From Straminergon stramineum (lineage: Eukaryota; Streptophyta; Bryopsida; Hypnales; Calliergonaceae): a stretch of 64,000 bases of DNA. Positions 35,670 through 48,109 of the stretch are shown one piece after another. A model generated the notes under the pieces. The model was not told the origin of the DNA, did no database searches, and saw only the letters and a list, made by a program, of their open reading frames with translations. Position 1 is the first letter of the stretch, and each line of letters opens with the position of its first letter. The stretch spans positions 35,655,001-35,719,000 of the forward strand of contig OY987265.1 of NCBI GenBank assembly GCA_963920665.1, in the 5' to 3' direction. A program made the translations under genes and the position numbers.

Positions 35670-37946
35670 CTGCACATACACATCTAGAAAAAATCAAACA
35701 AACATAAAAGTTTATTCTTGGATCAAACTAGGCATAAAGAAAATAAAAAGAATATATTGCATGCTTCAAATACTAAAACTGGGAGAAGTCTTTATATATA
35801 ACGTTCAAGTAATCAAACAATCAACAAGAGTGAACATTAGTCCTGTGCTCTAATCAATTTATTTCTCTAATATGCCACCAAAAAATTCCATAATTGACAC
35901 ACGACTACAACAATTGACCAAATTAAAGTTCAACAATTACAAAGCATACCTCATTCTTGCTCAACAATGCCAAACATTCGGATCCCCATAAGCGTTTGCA
36001 AACACATCCACTTGCCCTTTCCTGCTTAGCAATTTCACGGCCCATGTCTCGTAAGTGGTCATGCATGCGAAGGACACCTCCCTCATCCACTCTAATCAAT
36101 GCCTTTTCCACAAGGCTACGGACACCCCCTGCCCCAGACCAACCTTGAGATCTCCATACAAGTTTAGCCATCTCCACAAGTTCTCCTAACATTGCACATG
36201 CTATATCCAAAAACATCTCTTGATGTTCCTCTTCAAGAGCATCAAAGCTGATTCGAAGACATTTAAATATCTTCTTCTCATCCATAATTTTGCCACGTTT
36301 CAACTTCTTGAAAACTTCCTCCCAAATCTCTACATCCTCCTCGCCCCTTAAATAAGATCCACAAACCTTCAACACCAACGGAACTCCACCACATGCCATA
36401 CTAACATCTCCAACAAGACCTCCAAATCTTGGAGGTACTTTCCAATCACCTCCAAATGCATGACATGCAAAGACACTTCGAGAATCACCCACACTCAATA
36501 ACTGAACATCATGAGTGTGAATCTCATGATGAACATGAAATGAGGTTAACTTCTCAAATACACGCCGGTTTCGAGAAGTGACAATGCACATGCTACCTTC
36601 CTTCAACATTTTGCGCGACATCAAATATTCCATCTCATCATCGTCACGAACATCATCCAATACCACAAGAATGATTTTCTTAGATAGCCTTTCTTCAAGA
36701 ACAACCTTTCCCCTACACTTGTCTACAATATTTTGTATTGACTTGTTTTCACACAAGTCTTTCAAAATATGATTTTGGACACTTGCTACACCACCTTGAT
36801 TCACCTTCTCTACCACATCTTCCACATAACACCTTGCATCAAATCTTCTCCCCAATTGGTTGTATAACTCCCGTGCCAAAGTGGACTTTCCAATTCCACC
36901 CATACCCCACAATCCCAACATCAACACTTTCTTCTCATCAAGAGTTTGAATGAGGTTCTTAGCAACTTCCTTCACGCCAATAATATGATCACCTACATGC
37001 AAGGGAAGGGGCTTATTTGCAAATTCAAAGACCTTTGCTACAATCTCAAGTACCAAGTCCTTTTCCAACCTGCAAACAAAATCACCACGATTTAATTACC
37101 ACCAAAAACAATGTCAATGCTTAGTCCAACTAAAAAATCTTCAAAACGTGGAGTAAATATCCACATATTTACCTCTTGTCACACACACTATACTCCCAAC
37201 CATTCAACTTTGAAGCTCTTTTCAAATCAGCCCTCCATTCTTCCATGACAGTTGTATTGTGCCTCTCTATCAATTTTGTAAATCCACTAGCCAATTGACC
37301 CTTTTCTAGAAAACTCACTTCCCAAGGTTCAATTTTGTAGAAGATGGGTAGCACCGTTATTGACGACAAGTCCAACATTGCATGTAATTCTTTCAAACAC
37401 CACTCTGATTGTGCAAAACTCTCCGAAAAGATGACTAGGGCTAGAGGTGTCGTCTTGATAGCATGATCAATGCATCTCCAAGCATCTTGACCTTTACCAA
37501 TGGACTTGCAATCCAAAAAGGGATGCAACCCTACTTGTTTCAAATCTTCATATAAATAGCCCACAAACCCCGTCTTGGTGTCTGGGCCTCTATGACTAAT
37601 GAAAACATCATAGTCTCCAAAGTCATCTGGACACAACCAATAATCAATCATATTGACAAATCAACATGTCCAAATTTCATCAAATAAATAATGTTTACAA
37701 CTACATCCATAGGTGAGCATTTGAAAATTGCAATAGATGGTACTTGAGAATTGAATACAAAAAGAATAGGTTACTAAGATGACCAAGGATAAAACCAACC
37801 ACACCTTCCATTGTACACAATTTCTTGGTAGGCCTCACATCACTTTCGTACAATCTTTTGCTAAGTCTTGCTTCACTTGCCCACAATCTCTTTGCATCAC
37901 TTGTATCCTCAACATCAATTGCATCACTCTCCATATCGCTTGTCAT
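33813..37946 (-). CDS. TIR-NB-LRR immune receptor (TNL), four-exon model
   Basis: Likely an intracellular pathogen sensor; the TIR domain of this family is an NADase/oligomerising module and NB-ARC is the nucleotide switch. Model: exons 37,946-37,805, 37,626-37,173, 37,069-35,950 and 35,669-33,813, with GT-AG introns of 178, 103 and 280 bp and phases that join cleanly (1, 2, 0), giving about 1,190 residues. TIR about 50-190 (VFISHRGPD; WCLKEL with the conserved Glu at about 127). NB-ARC about 215-560: P-loop GMGGIGKST 254-262, kinase-2 LVVLDDV 333-339, CGGVPLVL 425-432, MHD 534-536. LRR array about 660-1,190. The start is uncertain: ATG 37,946 or 37,934, or ATG 37,651 at the TIR exon without exon 1; a donor at CTTA|GTAACC is an alternative for exon 1. 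The NB-ARC to LRR linker is short and may hide a missed exon. No post-LRR domain. Confidence 0.85.
35950..37069 (-). other. TNL exon 3: NB-ARC domain
   Basis: The acceptor TTTGTTTGCAG|G and donor AATGAG|GTATGC frame a 1,120-bp exon with every NB-ARC motif in order: P-loop, RNBS-A (FDARCYVEDV), kinase-2 ending in Asp (TNL type), RNBS-B (CIVTSRNRRV), GLPL-like CGGVPLVL, FLDIA and RMHDHLRDMG. No stops or frame breaks. It looks functional. Confidence 0.88.
37173..37626 (-). other. TNL exon 2: TIR domain
   Basis: Encodes DFGDYDVFISHRGPDTK at the start, then a KQVGLHPFLDCK region, ALVIFSESFAQSEWCLKEL and VLPIFYKIEPWEV. These match the alpha-A, beta-B and catalytic-Glu regions of plant TIR domains. 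The donor is GACAAGAG|GTAAAT. The acceptor is placed at TGTGTCCAG|ATGACT, but the frame is also open back to ATG 37,651, which would give a TIR start without exon 1. Confidence 0.85.
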
Positions 37947-38700
37947 GCTTATTACTTCAAAATAAAAATACACACTAATGACTACAAGAAATGATAAAGA
38001 AGTTTGTCAATAGGACAAAATATACTAGTTTATAATTCACATACCCCATACAAGTCACTCTTCTTGAAGCCTTTGAATTCCAAATTCTACAAGAAATTAC
38101 TCTAGCAAACTATATGAGGTAATTGATAAAGATGTATTAATGGCTTGAGGACTTACATACCTTGACCAACTTGCTTCTTCTTAGTAAATAGTATTCCTCA
38201 CAATGAAAGTGAAGAGTTCCAAGCTACAAGCCTAATAAGAAAAGAACACTTGAAAAATGTAGTACCATATCGCCTATACATTGAATGGCAATGACATCAA
38301 CCACATTTCAATCATAAGTCCAAGTTCTTCATAGGCTCTCTGCACAACTCATAATAACACTTATCATATAAGCATCAAAGTAGTTTCAATGACATTAGGG
38401 TTCTTCGCTAATGCATGTTCTATGTATGACACCTTGTCAACACAATCAGCTAGATAGAATAGGGACCAAATTTTTAATTAACAAAAAATAACATGCTCAA
38501 CTAGACTACTTAATAAGATATACAAACTTGTTAGATATAAATACTTGAGCAATTGTCACATTGTATGGCAAATGCTCCAAAATCCTTCACCATCCCAATC
38601 AAGCTAGTAACTTCTTCAACACAATGACTTGCAAAACATGGTAACGGATGGCAAACGGTAGCATTTCATTCCATTCTTTCTCTTGACTATTTCCTAAACT
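37947..38700. other. Upstream region of the TNL gene
   Basis: Contains no recognised element ends. AT-rich; a 5' UTR and promoter for the minus-strand gene are expected here but no TATA box can be placed with confidence. Confidence 0.35.
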
Positions 38701-41300
38701 TTTTAGATGTCCTTGCATGAAACGCTAAATAGCGAAGAGAGGCCGAACTTCAGCCTCTGAGGGAGTGATCTGGGAACCATCTTTGGTCCGTTTTATTTAT
38801 TTCTGACCAGCAAGAACAATGTTCTTCATTGATTGTGCTGATAAACAATTTGACCACATCTGAACCCGACTTTCAAAAATGTGATCAATGAAAGTCGCCA
38901 CTTCATAAACAAACATCATTGGTATATCAGAAGTGAAGAATAGAGTCTTCAAAGAATATCCAAGTCTTCGATACATACAACATCCTTATCCCCAACATGC
39001 CACACAAAGCTATTGTACACCACAACACGTCCCAAGTCCAACTTCATGAAGCTAATGGCACAAAAATTGACCCAAAAAACAAAAAAATTCACTAAGCACA
39101 GAAGTAAGCACATATTTGTCTCTCGCTTCTGCCCTCTAACCCATTGATACTCTACATTGAAATCGCACGACAAAAGACCTCCAAATGCTCGAGTGTACAT
39201 GAATCTGCAGCACAATCACAAGGATCTCACCTCCCTTGACAAATCAAGAGCGACTGCACGATTCGAAACACACAGCACACAAGAACTGCAGAACATATAA
39301 ACTTCACCACTACAAAATGAGACAATCAATACAGTTAAGTACTGAAGCGCAAAGGATCCTGCTATCCAGAGCTGATCCTTCAAAGCAACATCCACTAATC
39401 GCTTACTCTTGGCTCTTGGAGGAACGGGGCGTGAAGATGATTGGAGTGGCTAGTGATAACTACAATTTTACAGCCGTCGAACCCTCAACATCAAACTGTT
39501 GAAGCTTCTCAGTTCTCCCAACATTGTCCACAACTGTCACAACTTGGGTGGTTTGCGGGTTAAAAAGAGCAACGAACTATGATGTGATCTGCAACTCAAA
39601 TCACAACGGGAGCGAATTTATTATGCTAGTCGAGCAGACTGGAATCCATTGAGAACAAAGCAGCTTTCTAACATCTCGCAAGGTCAACATTAATGACTCT
39701 TCGAGAAGGAAAGAGAGAATGACTGGAGTTTCACATGAAACTCCCATGCACGGATGACCCGAGGGAAAAGTAAGCAGAAACACATATGACAACAAAGGGA
39801 TACTGAAAAAATCGACGCACACTCAAAAGAAAGCAAGAAGTGCACTTCCATAAACAGGCAATAAATAAGCAACTGAAAATGGAATGAAACATAAAAGTCC
39901 GTTTCCTGGTAAACCTGAACTGAAGGGACACCAGCCGCGAAATTGACCTCACCATCATTGGGAGTGATTTTGTTAGTCAATTGTCTCAGTATCAAAACCC
40001 TGTTTCACTGAAGACGTAGGGATCGATCGAATGAATACTGCTGAGAACAGGTGTTGGCGAGCCTTTACTGGAGGTCCAATCACGGATTCGAAACAATGCT
40101 CACATGATCTAAAACATTTCGACAATGAGCAACCAAGAAAGTCCCAGAACTGAGCCCATCCAAAACCATCACAATACCTGGAAAAAAGAACATTCATGAA
40201 TCCATCGACCATTTTGAAAGTACTAGCGACGCGAGACTTATCAGCTACCGGATGTTCCACGCATCACCCCTTCTAAATCCACACGTCAAGAAATAACCAC
40301 CAGAAACCTTCATTCGCAGCCTATTCCAATGGACTGCACAGCCGATAAGAAAACACGAATCACATGGAGTTGAATAACAAGTCTGTTCAATACAATCATA
40401 TGCTACTGGATGCTGTACAAAGTCACATTTCCCAATCAGGCGACCAACGTGATAGCAAATGAATAGCACAACATGGCAAGGGATGACGAGCTGAACCTAG
40501 GTTACCAAGAAACGAATCTTTGAATGTGTAAATATAACCTCTAAACTGCCTCTTCCAAATGTGTTACGAAGGAAACACACAGGCCAAGCACATCAGAAAC
40601 ATGAAAAATGCACAAAAGATTCCGATTGTCGGTAAGACCCTGCCGCTACAAGACTCGTTAAGAGGCTCACAACCTGATCATAACCGTGGACATCAAAATG
40701 GACCAAATGTCTAATAACACTCTGATTAGGGTTAAGAATCCGCACCAGTGACATTAGGAAGGAGCAGACCCACAACGCCGACTCCAGATAGAACTGCACT
40801 AGTTCTAACCCTACGCGATGAACAGGGAACATCCAACATACCCGAAAATCGATCGCAATAAAGTAAGAGCAAGCAATAATGAGCGCGACCTTCAAATCCC
40901 AGTAAGAAACGCACGATCTCTGGAAACCGACACGCTCATACCGACGAAAAGGTGGGTAAAAGCCGCAGTGGAGTACAAACCCTCCCGCACAGAACTAAGC
41001 TCTACGCTGCATGTGATTAGAACCCCAAAAGAACAGAAACTCTCGGTGACAAGCAAACCACGAGGAACTCACGTAACTTAACACGATGAAGAACGGAACG
41101 CCCGAGAGTGAAAGGACATCTTGCACAGAGGCAGCCGGCTGCAGAGGCCCTCTTTATACTAGGCTGGGGCCGGATGGAAGGCCGGCCGGATTTGCCTTCT
41201 ATCCGGCCCTCTATCCGACCCTAGTTTTTTCATCCGGTCCCAATTAATGTAAAGCCCTTGGTCGGATTCCAGGGCCCAATTTCTGATTCATATATTCTTG
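38700..41300 (-). other. GC-balanced island of unknown nature, possible transcription unit
   Basis: The composition is clearly less AT-rich than the surroundings and CpG is retained. On the minus strand a TATA-like box at 41,152-41,158 would drive transcription towards 38,700. Several frames of 60-100 codons exist (for example 40,593-40,895 minus, starting MKVALIIACSYFIAIDF) but none is recognised and none is long. A long LTR (R-U5), a lncRNA or a 5' exon cluster are all possible. I could not define TG...CA ends or a duplication. Confidence 0.4.
41152..41158 (-). promoter_or_regulatory. Candidate TATA box (minus strand)
   Basis: The minus strand reads AGTATAAAGAGGGCCTCTGC about 30 bp before a GC-rich leader-like stretch. 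Just upstream (41,165-41,230) there are several CCGG-containing words (GGCCGGATGG, ATCCGGCC). Placement is by motif only. Confidence 0.4.
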
Positions 41301-41521
41301 GATTTTCTTAATGCTCAATTAAAAAAAGTAAAAATTTTCATCTTTTACATTATCTTCTTTTCTTTCCTTTAAAATAATTTATTTTTCTTTTTGTCTTTTA
41401 CCTTTTTTTCCCTATTTATTCTATTCCAAAAATAGAAGAGAGTTTTTTACTTTCTTTCAACCTTTTCCTTTCTAGACATTCAAATGTAAGCCTTTCTTTG
41501 ATTCTCATTCGTAAATTTTAA

Positions 41522-42471
41522 CCCCTAAAGGTATTTGACTATGTTTTCATCAAAAATGCTCCAAAACTGTCATCTCTAGTATAAGTATCAAATTTTAGAA
41601 AAAAATACATTTTTGGACAAATGTAACTATAGGATCTTGTAGTACGCTGGTTTGGGGAGATGTGAAAAAAAATTCAGAAATTTCTACTGTTTGGATTTCA
41701 AGATATTAGCATTTGAAATGACAAAAAGCCATTTTTTGGCCCTGCGAAAATCTGGGCAACTGCACTTCACAAGGTCAGATGATTATGAAAAAATGTCCAA
41801 AATGGTTGTAACTCTTTGGATTCATTCTCCAAGTCACGTTGGCTACATGCTTGAAAAAGTTTAGATCATTTGGAATTGTACAACATATAGGAAAAAAATA
41901 GTAAGTTGAAAGAAGTAGAGTATGATTCAAAATACTAAATTGTTAATAATTTATTTATGGAATTGAAAAATGCCAATCTCAATGGTGAAATTTTTGTAAT
42001 AAACAATGTACACCTCACCTTTTTATTTTTTTTCAAAAATATTAAAAATTGAGTTAAATAAAGGTCTTCAAAGTTTATTTTAGAGTAGAGATTCCATAAC
42101 GACCCACAAACTATCAATAACTAAAACTCTTCATAACTTTCATCTCATAAATCAAAATGGAATGATTCAAATCTTAGTTTCCATGTATATATAAATGAGG
42201 AAAATAAATTTTAAATTTTTATTTTAAAAAAAAGAGATTTTTAAAGAAGTTTTTTTTGTTGCCTGGGCTACCCAGTGAGCAATGAAAACAACATATCATA
42301 CAATAACTTTTTGACCATGTATTCAAAAGTTATGAAAAAATTTGGGCCTTCAAGCTACTCCTCGGGCACATGTTGTGTGAAACTTTCAAAGAAAAAAAAT
42401 AAAAATTCCATTCGTAATGAGGTGCCCGAAATCACTATGTTGCCAAAAAACACCGTTTGATCCTTTAGGGG
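41522..42471. mobile_element. TAA-type MITE, long subfamily, inverted copy
   Basis: A 950-bp element with ends CCCCTAAAGG and CCTTTAGGGG, flanked by TTAA on both sides (TAA minimum). Its sequence is the reverse complement of 13,562-14,488 and 61,362-62,282. The subterminal block is at about 41,618-41,715. It sits just right of the GC island. Confidence 0.85.
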
Positions 42472-42479
42472 TTAATTAC

Positions 42480-44260
42480 CAAAACAAGCAATGCTTTGTG
42501 CTGATTCTGGTGATATAAATTTTGACCCCATCTGAAGTATGTATTCTTGCAAATTACTATTTTTTAAACCATGAACCATTGGTCCTTTAGGGCTTACAAA
42601 CTTATGCAAATCAGAGAAAAGGGCAATCTGAGGCTACCTATAATTATTGAAGTGCCTTGAGTCCTGAAGTGTAGAGCTAGTTCTCTGCACTTGCTCGGTA
42701 GGTCTGCACCACTCCGCACATCCAAGACTTTACAAGTTATCTACAGTGGGTACAAGATTGATAATTTAATCATCAGAAACTATAAGATTGAAAGAATGCG
42801 GTAACTCCTTTGGTTCTATGTACTGTTTCCTCTTATCAATGGAAATTGTCCATTTGTTTCAAAAAGAAAAAAAAAATGCGGGAATTCCACAACCTATAGA
42901 CTTCAAAGACTTATTGCAATATTGACCCTGTAGGTGACTGATATCTAAGAGCCAAAACGACCCCTAAGTGGCCACTTCCATGTCTTTGGGAATTAAAATA
43001 AATCATTTAGGAACCATCTAGGAATGCAACAAAAATTACCAATAGAAAAAGAAACCAAGCCCTACATTTTTGAACAATAGACATGATTTAGAAGTTCCTA
43101 CAATTGGGTGATTAGCTTCCAAGGTGCACTTTTTAGTTTACTTTACACACTTAAGGTTTAAGATAATGCTTACACCAAGTAATTTGTCAAGCACCTAACA
43201 GAGATCCATTGAGCCTATCCACTCCTGAGAACTAATGAAGGATGCATCCTTATCTCCAATCTCCACAAGCATTCCCTGAATTTCTCTGTAGAAAGAAAAT
43301 GAAAAATCCACTCAATTTCACCATTGAAGACATTTATTTCTAGCCTCCAGATATTACAAGCAATTGTATTTAATACTGAAATCAGGATTATCGAATTCAC
43401 TTTTGACAACACATCAAATTTATTATTGAAATCCTTCCTATCACGTGCTCTACAGTCTACAGTGAGGAACTGAACTCCAGTAGAGAAAAATTACTGTCAT
43501 TAATCATTTTCTTTCAGACTCCTATTCTTATATTGATGGACTCCTGTCCAAAATGGTTTCTTGAATATACCAAGTGTCTACTTGGGTAGAAGCAAGATTT
43601 AAAAGAAGAGATAAAAATGCACGACCTGTGAGTAGGAACAGGTACAAAAGAACAATGTTGTAGTCTGAACCGAGAAATGATAGTTTGCAATGAGTGGTGC
43701 GCACATCCCCAGCCCTAAAAAGGCAGTGCAAATCATTCTTTCAGAGCACTGGATGATACAACAGAGTCACCATGCAACTAAGAAAACAGAAGCGAATACA
43801 ACCCAGAATTTACTCATACTAGAGTACTGTTGCACAACATAGCAGTAGTAGAACATTTTCATTTAAAACCATCAAATATATGATACAATTAAGGATTTTC
43901 TTTCTCTGTCGTCGCAAAGAGAAAATTGGAATTCAAATTCTCACTGTCATCAAATCAATCTTGGAGATAGTGATAGTACTCTTAAGAACCATCAATAAGA
44001 CTCTGTGCATGTGCCACCCACAACTGCCATACCAAAGAAAATCATAAGAAATCCAACAAATTTTGTAGAATTGCTGTGCACTGAGGACCAGATACTTGAG
44101 GACCAACTACTGCATTAGCTTCTGTTGTATCTTACACATTGTTTGTCAGCAAATAAGACAACTCACTAAGCGTGTACTTACATGACCAACATCAAAATAA
44201 GAGATGGTAAAGTCGAGATGCGTTGTAAAATGCTAACCTCCAGATGGGGGCAGCCCCAAG
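42480..44260. other. Unassigned intergenic stretch
   Basis: Non-repetitive within this window. No recognised domain, RNA gene or element ends. Confidence 0.45.
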
Positions 44261-44266
44261 TGAACA

Positions 44267-44602
44267 TCACACAACCTTCTTGACCCTCCAAGGAAAGACA
44301 CAAGGTCTCTGATAGAGTGCTTGGACCATCTGAAGGAGACCGCCCATGATACCACCACCACCACCAAGTAACTTAATGATTCCCACCACTGAGGATCTGG
44401 AGCAGGACTTCACCTGAGTGTGGAGGTACAAGTGGATTCCATTGTCATCAGTGCATTTGCAACTCCAAGCAAAGGGTTGGTCCAAGAGTAACTTAAGTCT
44501 GAGTCTTTGGTGCAAAGACTTCCTGCTCTTCACTGCCACATGATCAACCACTCTCATTGGTGAAAATCTCAAATATAGGCCAGGTAGCCCAAATGAGCAC
44601 AC
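44267..44602 (-). CDS. Unrecognised exon-like ORF
   Basis: An open frame of 111 codons on the minus strand; the first ATG in frame gives about 97 residues starting MRVVDHVAVKSRKSLHQRL and ending RPCVFPWRVKKVV, with a Gly5 run (KLLGGGGGIMGG) near the end. Codon use looks more gene-like than its neighbours, and a long (GA)n tract lies just upstream on this strand, as is common in plant 5' UTRs. I do not recognise a family and no partner exon is visible. It may be chance. Confidence 0.25.
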   Translation of the reverse strand: MCSFGLPGLYLRFSPMRVVDHVAVKSRKSLHQRLRLKLLLDQPFAWSCKCTDDNGIHLYLHTQVKSCSRSSVVGIIKLLGGGGGIMGGLLQMVQALYQRPCVFPWRVKKVV

Positions 44603-44643
44603 AAAGGAAATAGTCCTTCATAATTATTAAGTTACGGCTTCAC

Positions 44644-44855
<212 letters not shown>

Positions 44856-45541
44856 ACTTTCATTGCCTTGGGGAAAAGAGGAGGGTCTAGAGTCATAAAC
44901 CCCATTCTCCACCACAATCTCAGAGAGTTGTAGATCTCCAAGATCTGACGGTTGTGAATGTTTAGGCTGGAAGAGAGAGGGTTATGTTTGATAACTGTCT
45001 AAAGCCTCTGGCCCTCAACCAGTTATCAATCACAATGCACGGATTATTGAACCATCTCAATAACGCTTGTGCAAAAATGAAATAGACAAATCCAGCTGCT
45101 CTGATATTAATTACAAAGTACTGTACAACCTATTGTCCTATATCCCCATTGGATAAGTCATATAAACAGCCGGAAATATTTAGGATCATAAAACTGAGGT
45201 CTTCAACAGCAATCAAACAATGGAGATACACTAGTTTTAATCCCCTCTCTGAACTAAAATATTACCACAAATCTTTCAAAACAAAATCATATTGTTCATG
45301 GGTTTAGGGCAATGGGATTGCTAGAACATGAGACTGAAGATATAATCACTGAAGTACTTACACAATGAGAAAATCAAGGGCCTAAAGGTAGGTTGGACAA
45401 CTCACAATACAAAACCCTCTATAACAATGAAGGTAAGAATGTTTAGAAATCCACTATTGTTAATGAACACAATGGGAATCTTTTTATGATTTCTAAGTAT
45501 AGGCTAACCCATATTTGCAATTTTATTAATTTTAACAACTC

Positions 45542-45712
45542 TACTAGAAGAAATCCGTGTGTTTTTTTACCCATTTTTTGTGACATCCATTTTTTTATGT
45601 TACATTGGATGTTGCAATAATGTCTTGATGTCCTGCATGATGTCATTGTTGACATAAACATAAGTGGACGTCATAAAAAATGTGTAGTAAAACACAAGGG
45701 GTTCTTCTAATG
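45542..45712. mobile_element. CACTA-like short MITE
   Basis: 171 bp with ends TACTAGAAGAAATCCGTGTG and the complement of CATTAGAAGAACCCCTTGTG, and inner inverted TTTTTTGTGACATCC / TTTTTTATGACGTCC stretches. A related element lies at 63,186-63,327. No clear 3-bp duplication here. Confidence 0.6.
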
Positions 45713-45837
45713 CATTGTCTAAAGATTATATAATTGTAACTACTTCCAATTCTACTTGGTTTTTGGGACTTGGTAGCAATTTTAGAGTTCATTTTGTTTC
45801 AAGAGAGTCAAGTGTAGTGAGTTCAACATCAAGAGTA

Positions 45838-46476
45838 GGATGGTTGTAAGAAAGACCAACCATTCTCTGTAGGATTTTGCCACAATAGTAGTTTGTGGAC
45901 TGAGTACTAGGAGTACTGCAAGTACTATGAAATAGAATAATTTCAACCATTGAAATGAAAAATCAATAGCTTAAAGTATCATTGCAAATATTGTGACTAC
46001 TTGTAAATACTGAAGTAGTACTATCTCGAAAAAAAGACAATTTATCATAGAAAATAATTACAATGAGGTGTAAATTAATTATAATAGAAAACTATGAACA
46101 AAAAAAATGAAAAATTGGCAATTTGTGAGGACTTGATGGTGATTAGATTTCTCCATAAAAATGAAGTTAGAACATCATCAATGTTAAAAAATGCGCATGC
46201 AAGGAAGACCTATTTGCACAAATAAGGAGGCTATAAAACCCCAATACTAAAACCCCTAAAACTTCAAATTCTAACAAATTAGCATAATTGAATTTTAAAT
46301 ATTAAATGAATTTTTTTTAATTTCTAAAAAAGAAGGGATATGATTCCAATCAAGCTATCCATCTCTATTAAAAATTTCAACTTCATTAGGTTCATCTTCC
46401 AAAAGTTATAGAGGATGACAACTTTGTCACTCTGTATGTGACACAAAATAGTATTGATCTTTCTTACAATCACCCC
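45838..46476. mobile_element. Foldback MITE, family F copy 3
   Basis: A 639-bp element with left end GGATGGTTGTAAGAAAGACC and right end TTTCTTACAATCACCCC. Its right half is the reverse complement of the left part of the copy at 24,598, and it gives the empty-site sequence (TTTAATATTTAAAATTC when reversed, near 46,298) for the nested insertion there. No clean target duplication visible. Confidence 0.8.
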
Positions 46477-47142
46477 TTTCTATGTATGTGTGTTATTCAT
46501 TAGCTTGTTAAAAGATTTACATCATCTTTTCGTAACCCTATTTCATGTTTTGTTAATTTGTGTTTAGATTTTTTTGTTTCTTGGGCATTTCATATGCTTG
46601 TTTTCATTTGGCTTTGGTCCTTCACTGTAGATGTTTCAATATATAATTATATTCTATTTAATTGTGACCTCAAAGATCATGCATTTTTGGCTTAATTTGT
46701 TAGCATTTTTTCCTTTGGTTTGGTCATCCATTGTCTATGCTTTACTCTATTACTCGTTTTCTTAATTAGTTTTAAACTTCTTATTTTGAAATTCTTAGGC
46801 TGTTTTTTTACCCTATTTCTACGTTCATTTTATATGTCAATGTTAAGCTACAATTTTATGGGGAATGAAGATGGACTTGCTACTAGGTTTCACTTTGTTT
46901 CTTCTTATACTTGTCCTTCTTCCTATGTGCATTCTGGCTTTCTTTTGTTGTAGTTGTTGTTCAATGCTGCAAAAACCAAGGGTATTTATTGTTGGCATTG
47001 CTGCATTTTATTTTGCTTGTAAAATTGTTTGGGGGTAATGCCATTGCAGTGAGTTGTGCCTCATATTATTGACCCTAAAACCATCTTAAAATCATCGGGG
47101 ATCCACCGGTTGTGAGCATGCAACAATTGAGTTCACCTTTAA

Positions 47143-48100
47143 CCCCTCACTGCCACAAGGGACAAAAACTGTCCTCAGGTCAAATTCAAAGTGCGATAAC
47201 TTTTGCATCCGATGTCTAAATTCAATAAAACTTGTTGGAAAACTTGCGCTCTCTCTTCTAGTTTGTGTGGTAAAAATTTCAGATCAATCCACGATGTATT
47301 GAATTTTTGGAAGCCAATCGAAGTTCACAAGTTCAATTTGAGTTCACCAAACTACATTTGTTGGTTGCAACTTTGGGGCTTGTATCTCCTTCATCCAAAG
47401 TTTGTTTTCAATCAAATTTGTTGGGGTATGTTCCCCTTGAGTCTACTTATTGTGGTAGAATTTTCATGTCAATCCAGGTTGTTTAGAATGTTTGGGAGCA
47501 ATTCAAAGTTCAAATTCTTGACATTTTTGGATTACAGTGAACTTTGATGACTTGTTTCTTCTTTAAAGAATGTTTGTTTCCAATATTTTTTTTGGAAAGT
47601 TGGGCATACTAGTCTAGTTTGTTTGTATAAAATTTCACATCAATCCAATAAGTTATGAGTGATTGAGAAGCATTTTAGTAGAAGGAGGTTCAATTTTTGA
47701 TGTGTTTTTTGCAACTTTTCTTGCTATTTTTTGACATTTCAAAGCCATTTTGCACACACAATGAGTCAATTGGATGATATTTTTTTCCATCAATGTGTTC
47801 ATATGCTGATTTTGAATCACTTTGTAGTCTAAAGTTTCTTCATTCGAGTAGATTTAGAAACCGAATTTCACTTCCAAGTGTGTTTTTAGGAAAATTTCAG
47901 CATCCTTTTTCAACACTAAAACATTATAATCTTGCAATCTATGCAGACAAATGACACCAAGTTTTTTTGCACGTCATCTACAACAAGTTCACTACAGGAT
48001 TTTATGGTTAAGATCTCTATAACTTAGTGAAAATTATATCTATAACACATCAAAAGGAATGTTGTTTTTGAACATGTTTAGGCCTTCGGCGGTGAGGGGT
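47143..48100. mobile_element. TAA-type MITE, divergent long copy
   Basis: A 958-bp element with ends CCCCTCACTGCC and GGCGGTGAGGGG(T), flanked by TAA (47,140-47,142 and 48,101-48,103). It carries the family's subterminal block at about 47,930-48,012 (ATCTTGCAATCTATGC, then an ACAGGATTTTATGGTT-like end). The open frame at 47,203-47,547 has no family signature. Confidence 0.75.
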
Positions 48101-48109
48101 TAATTGTAG

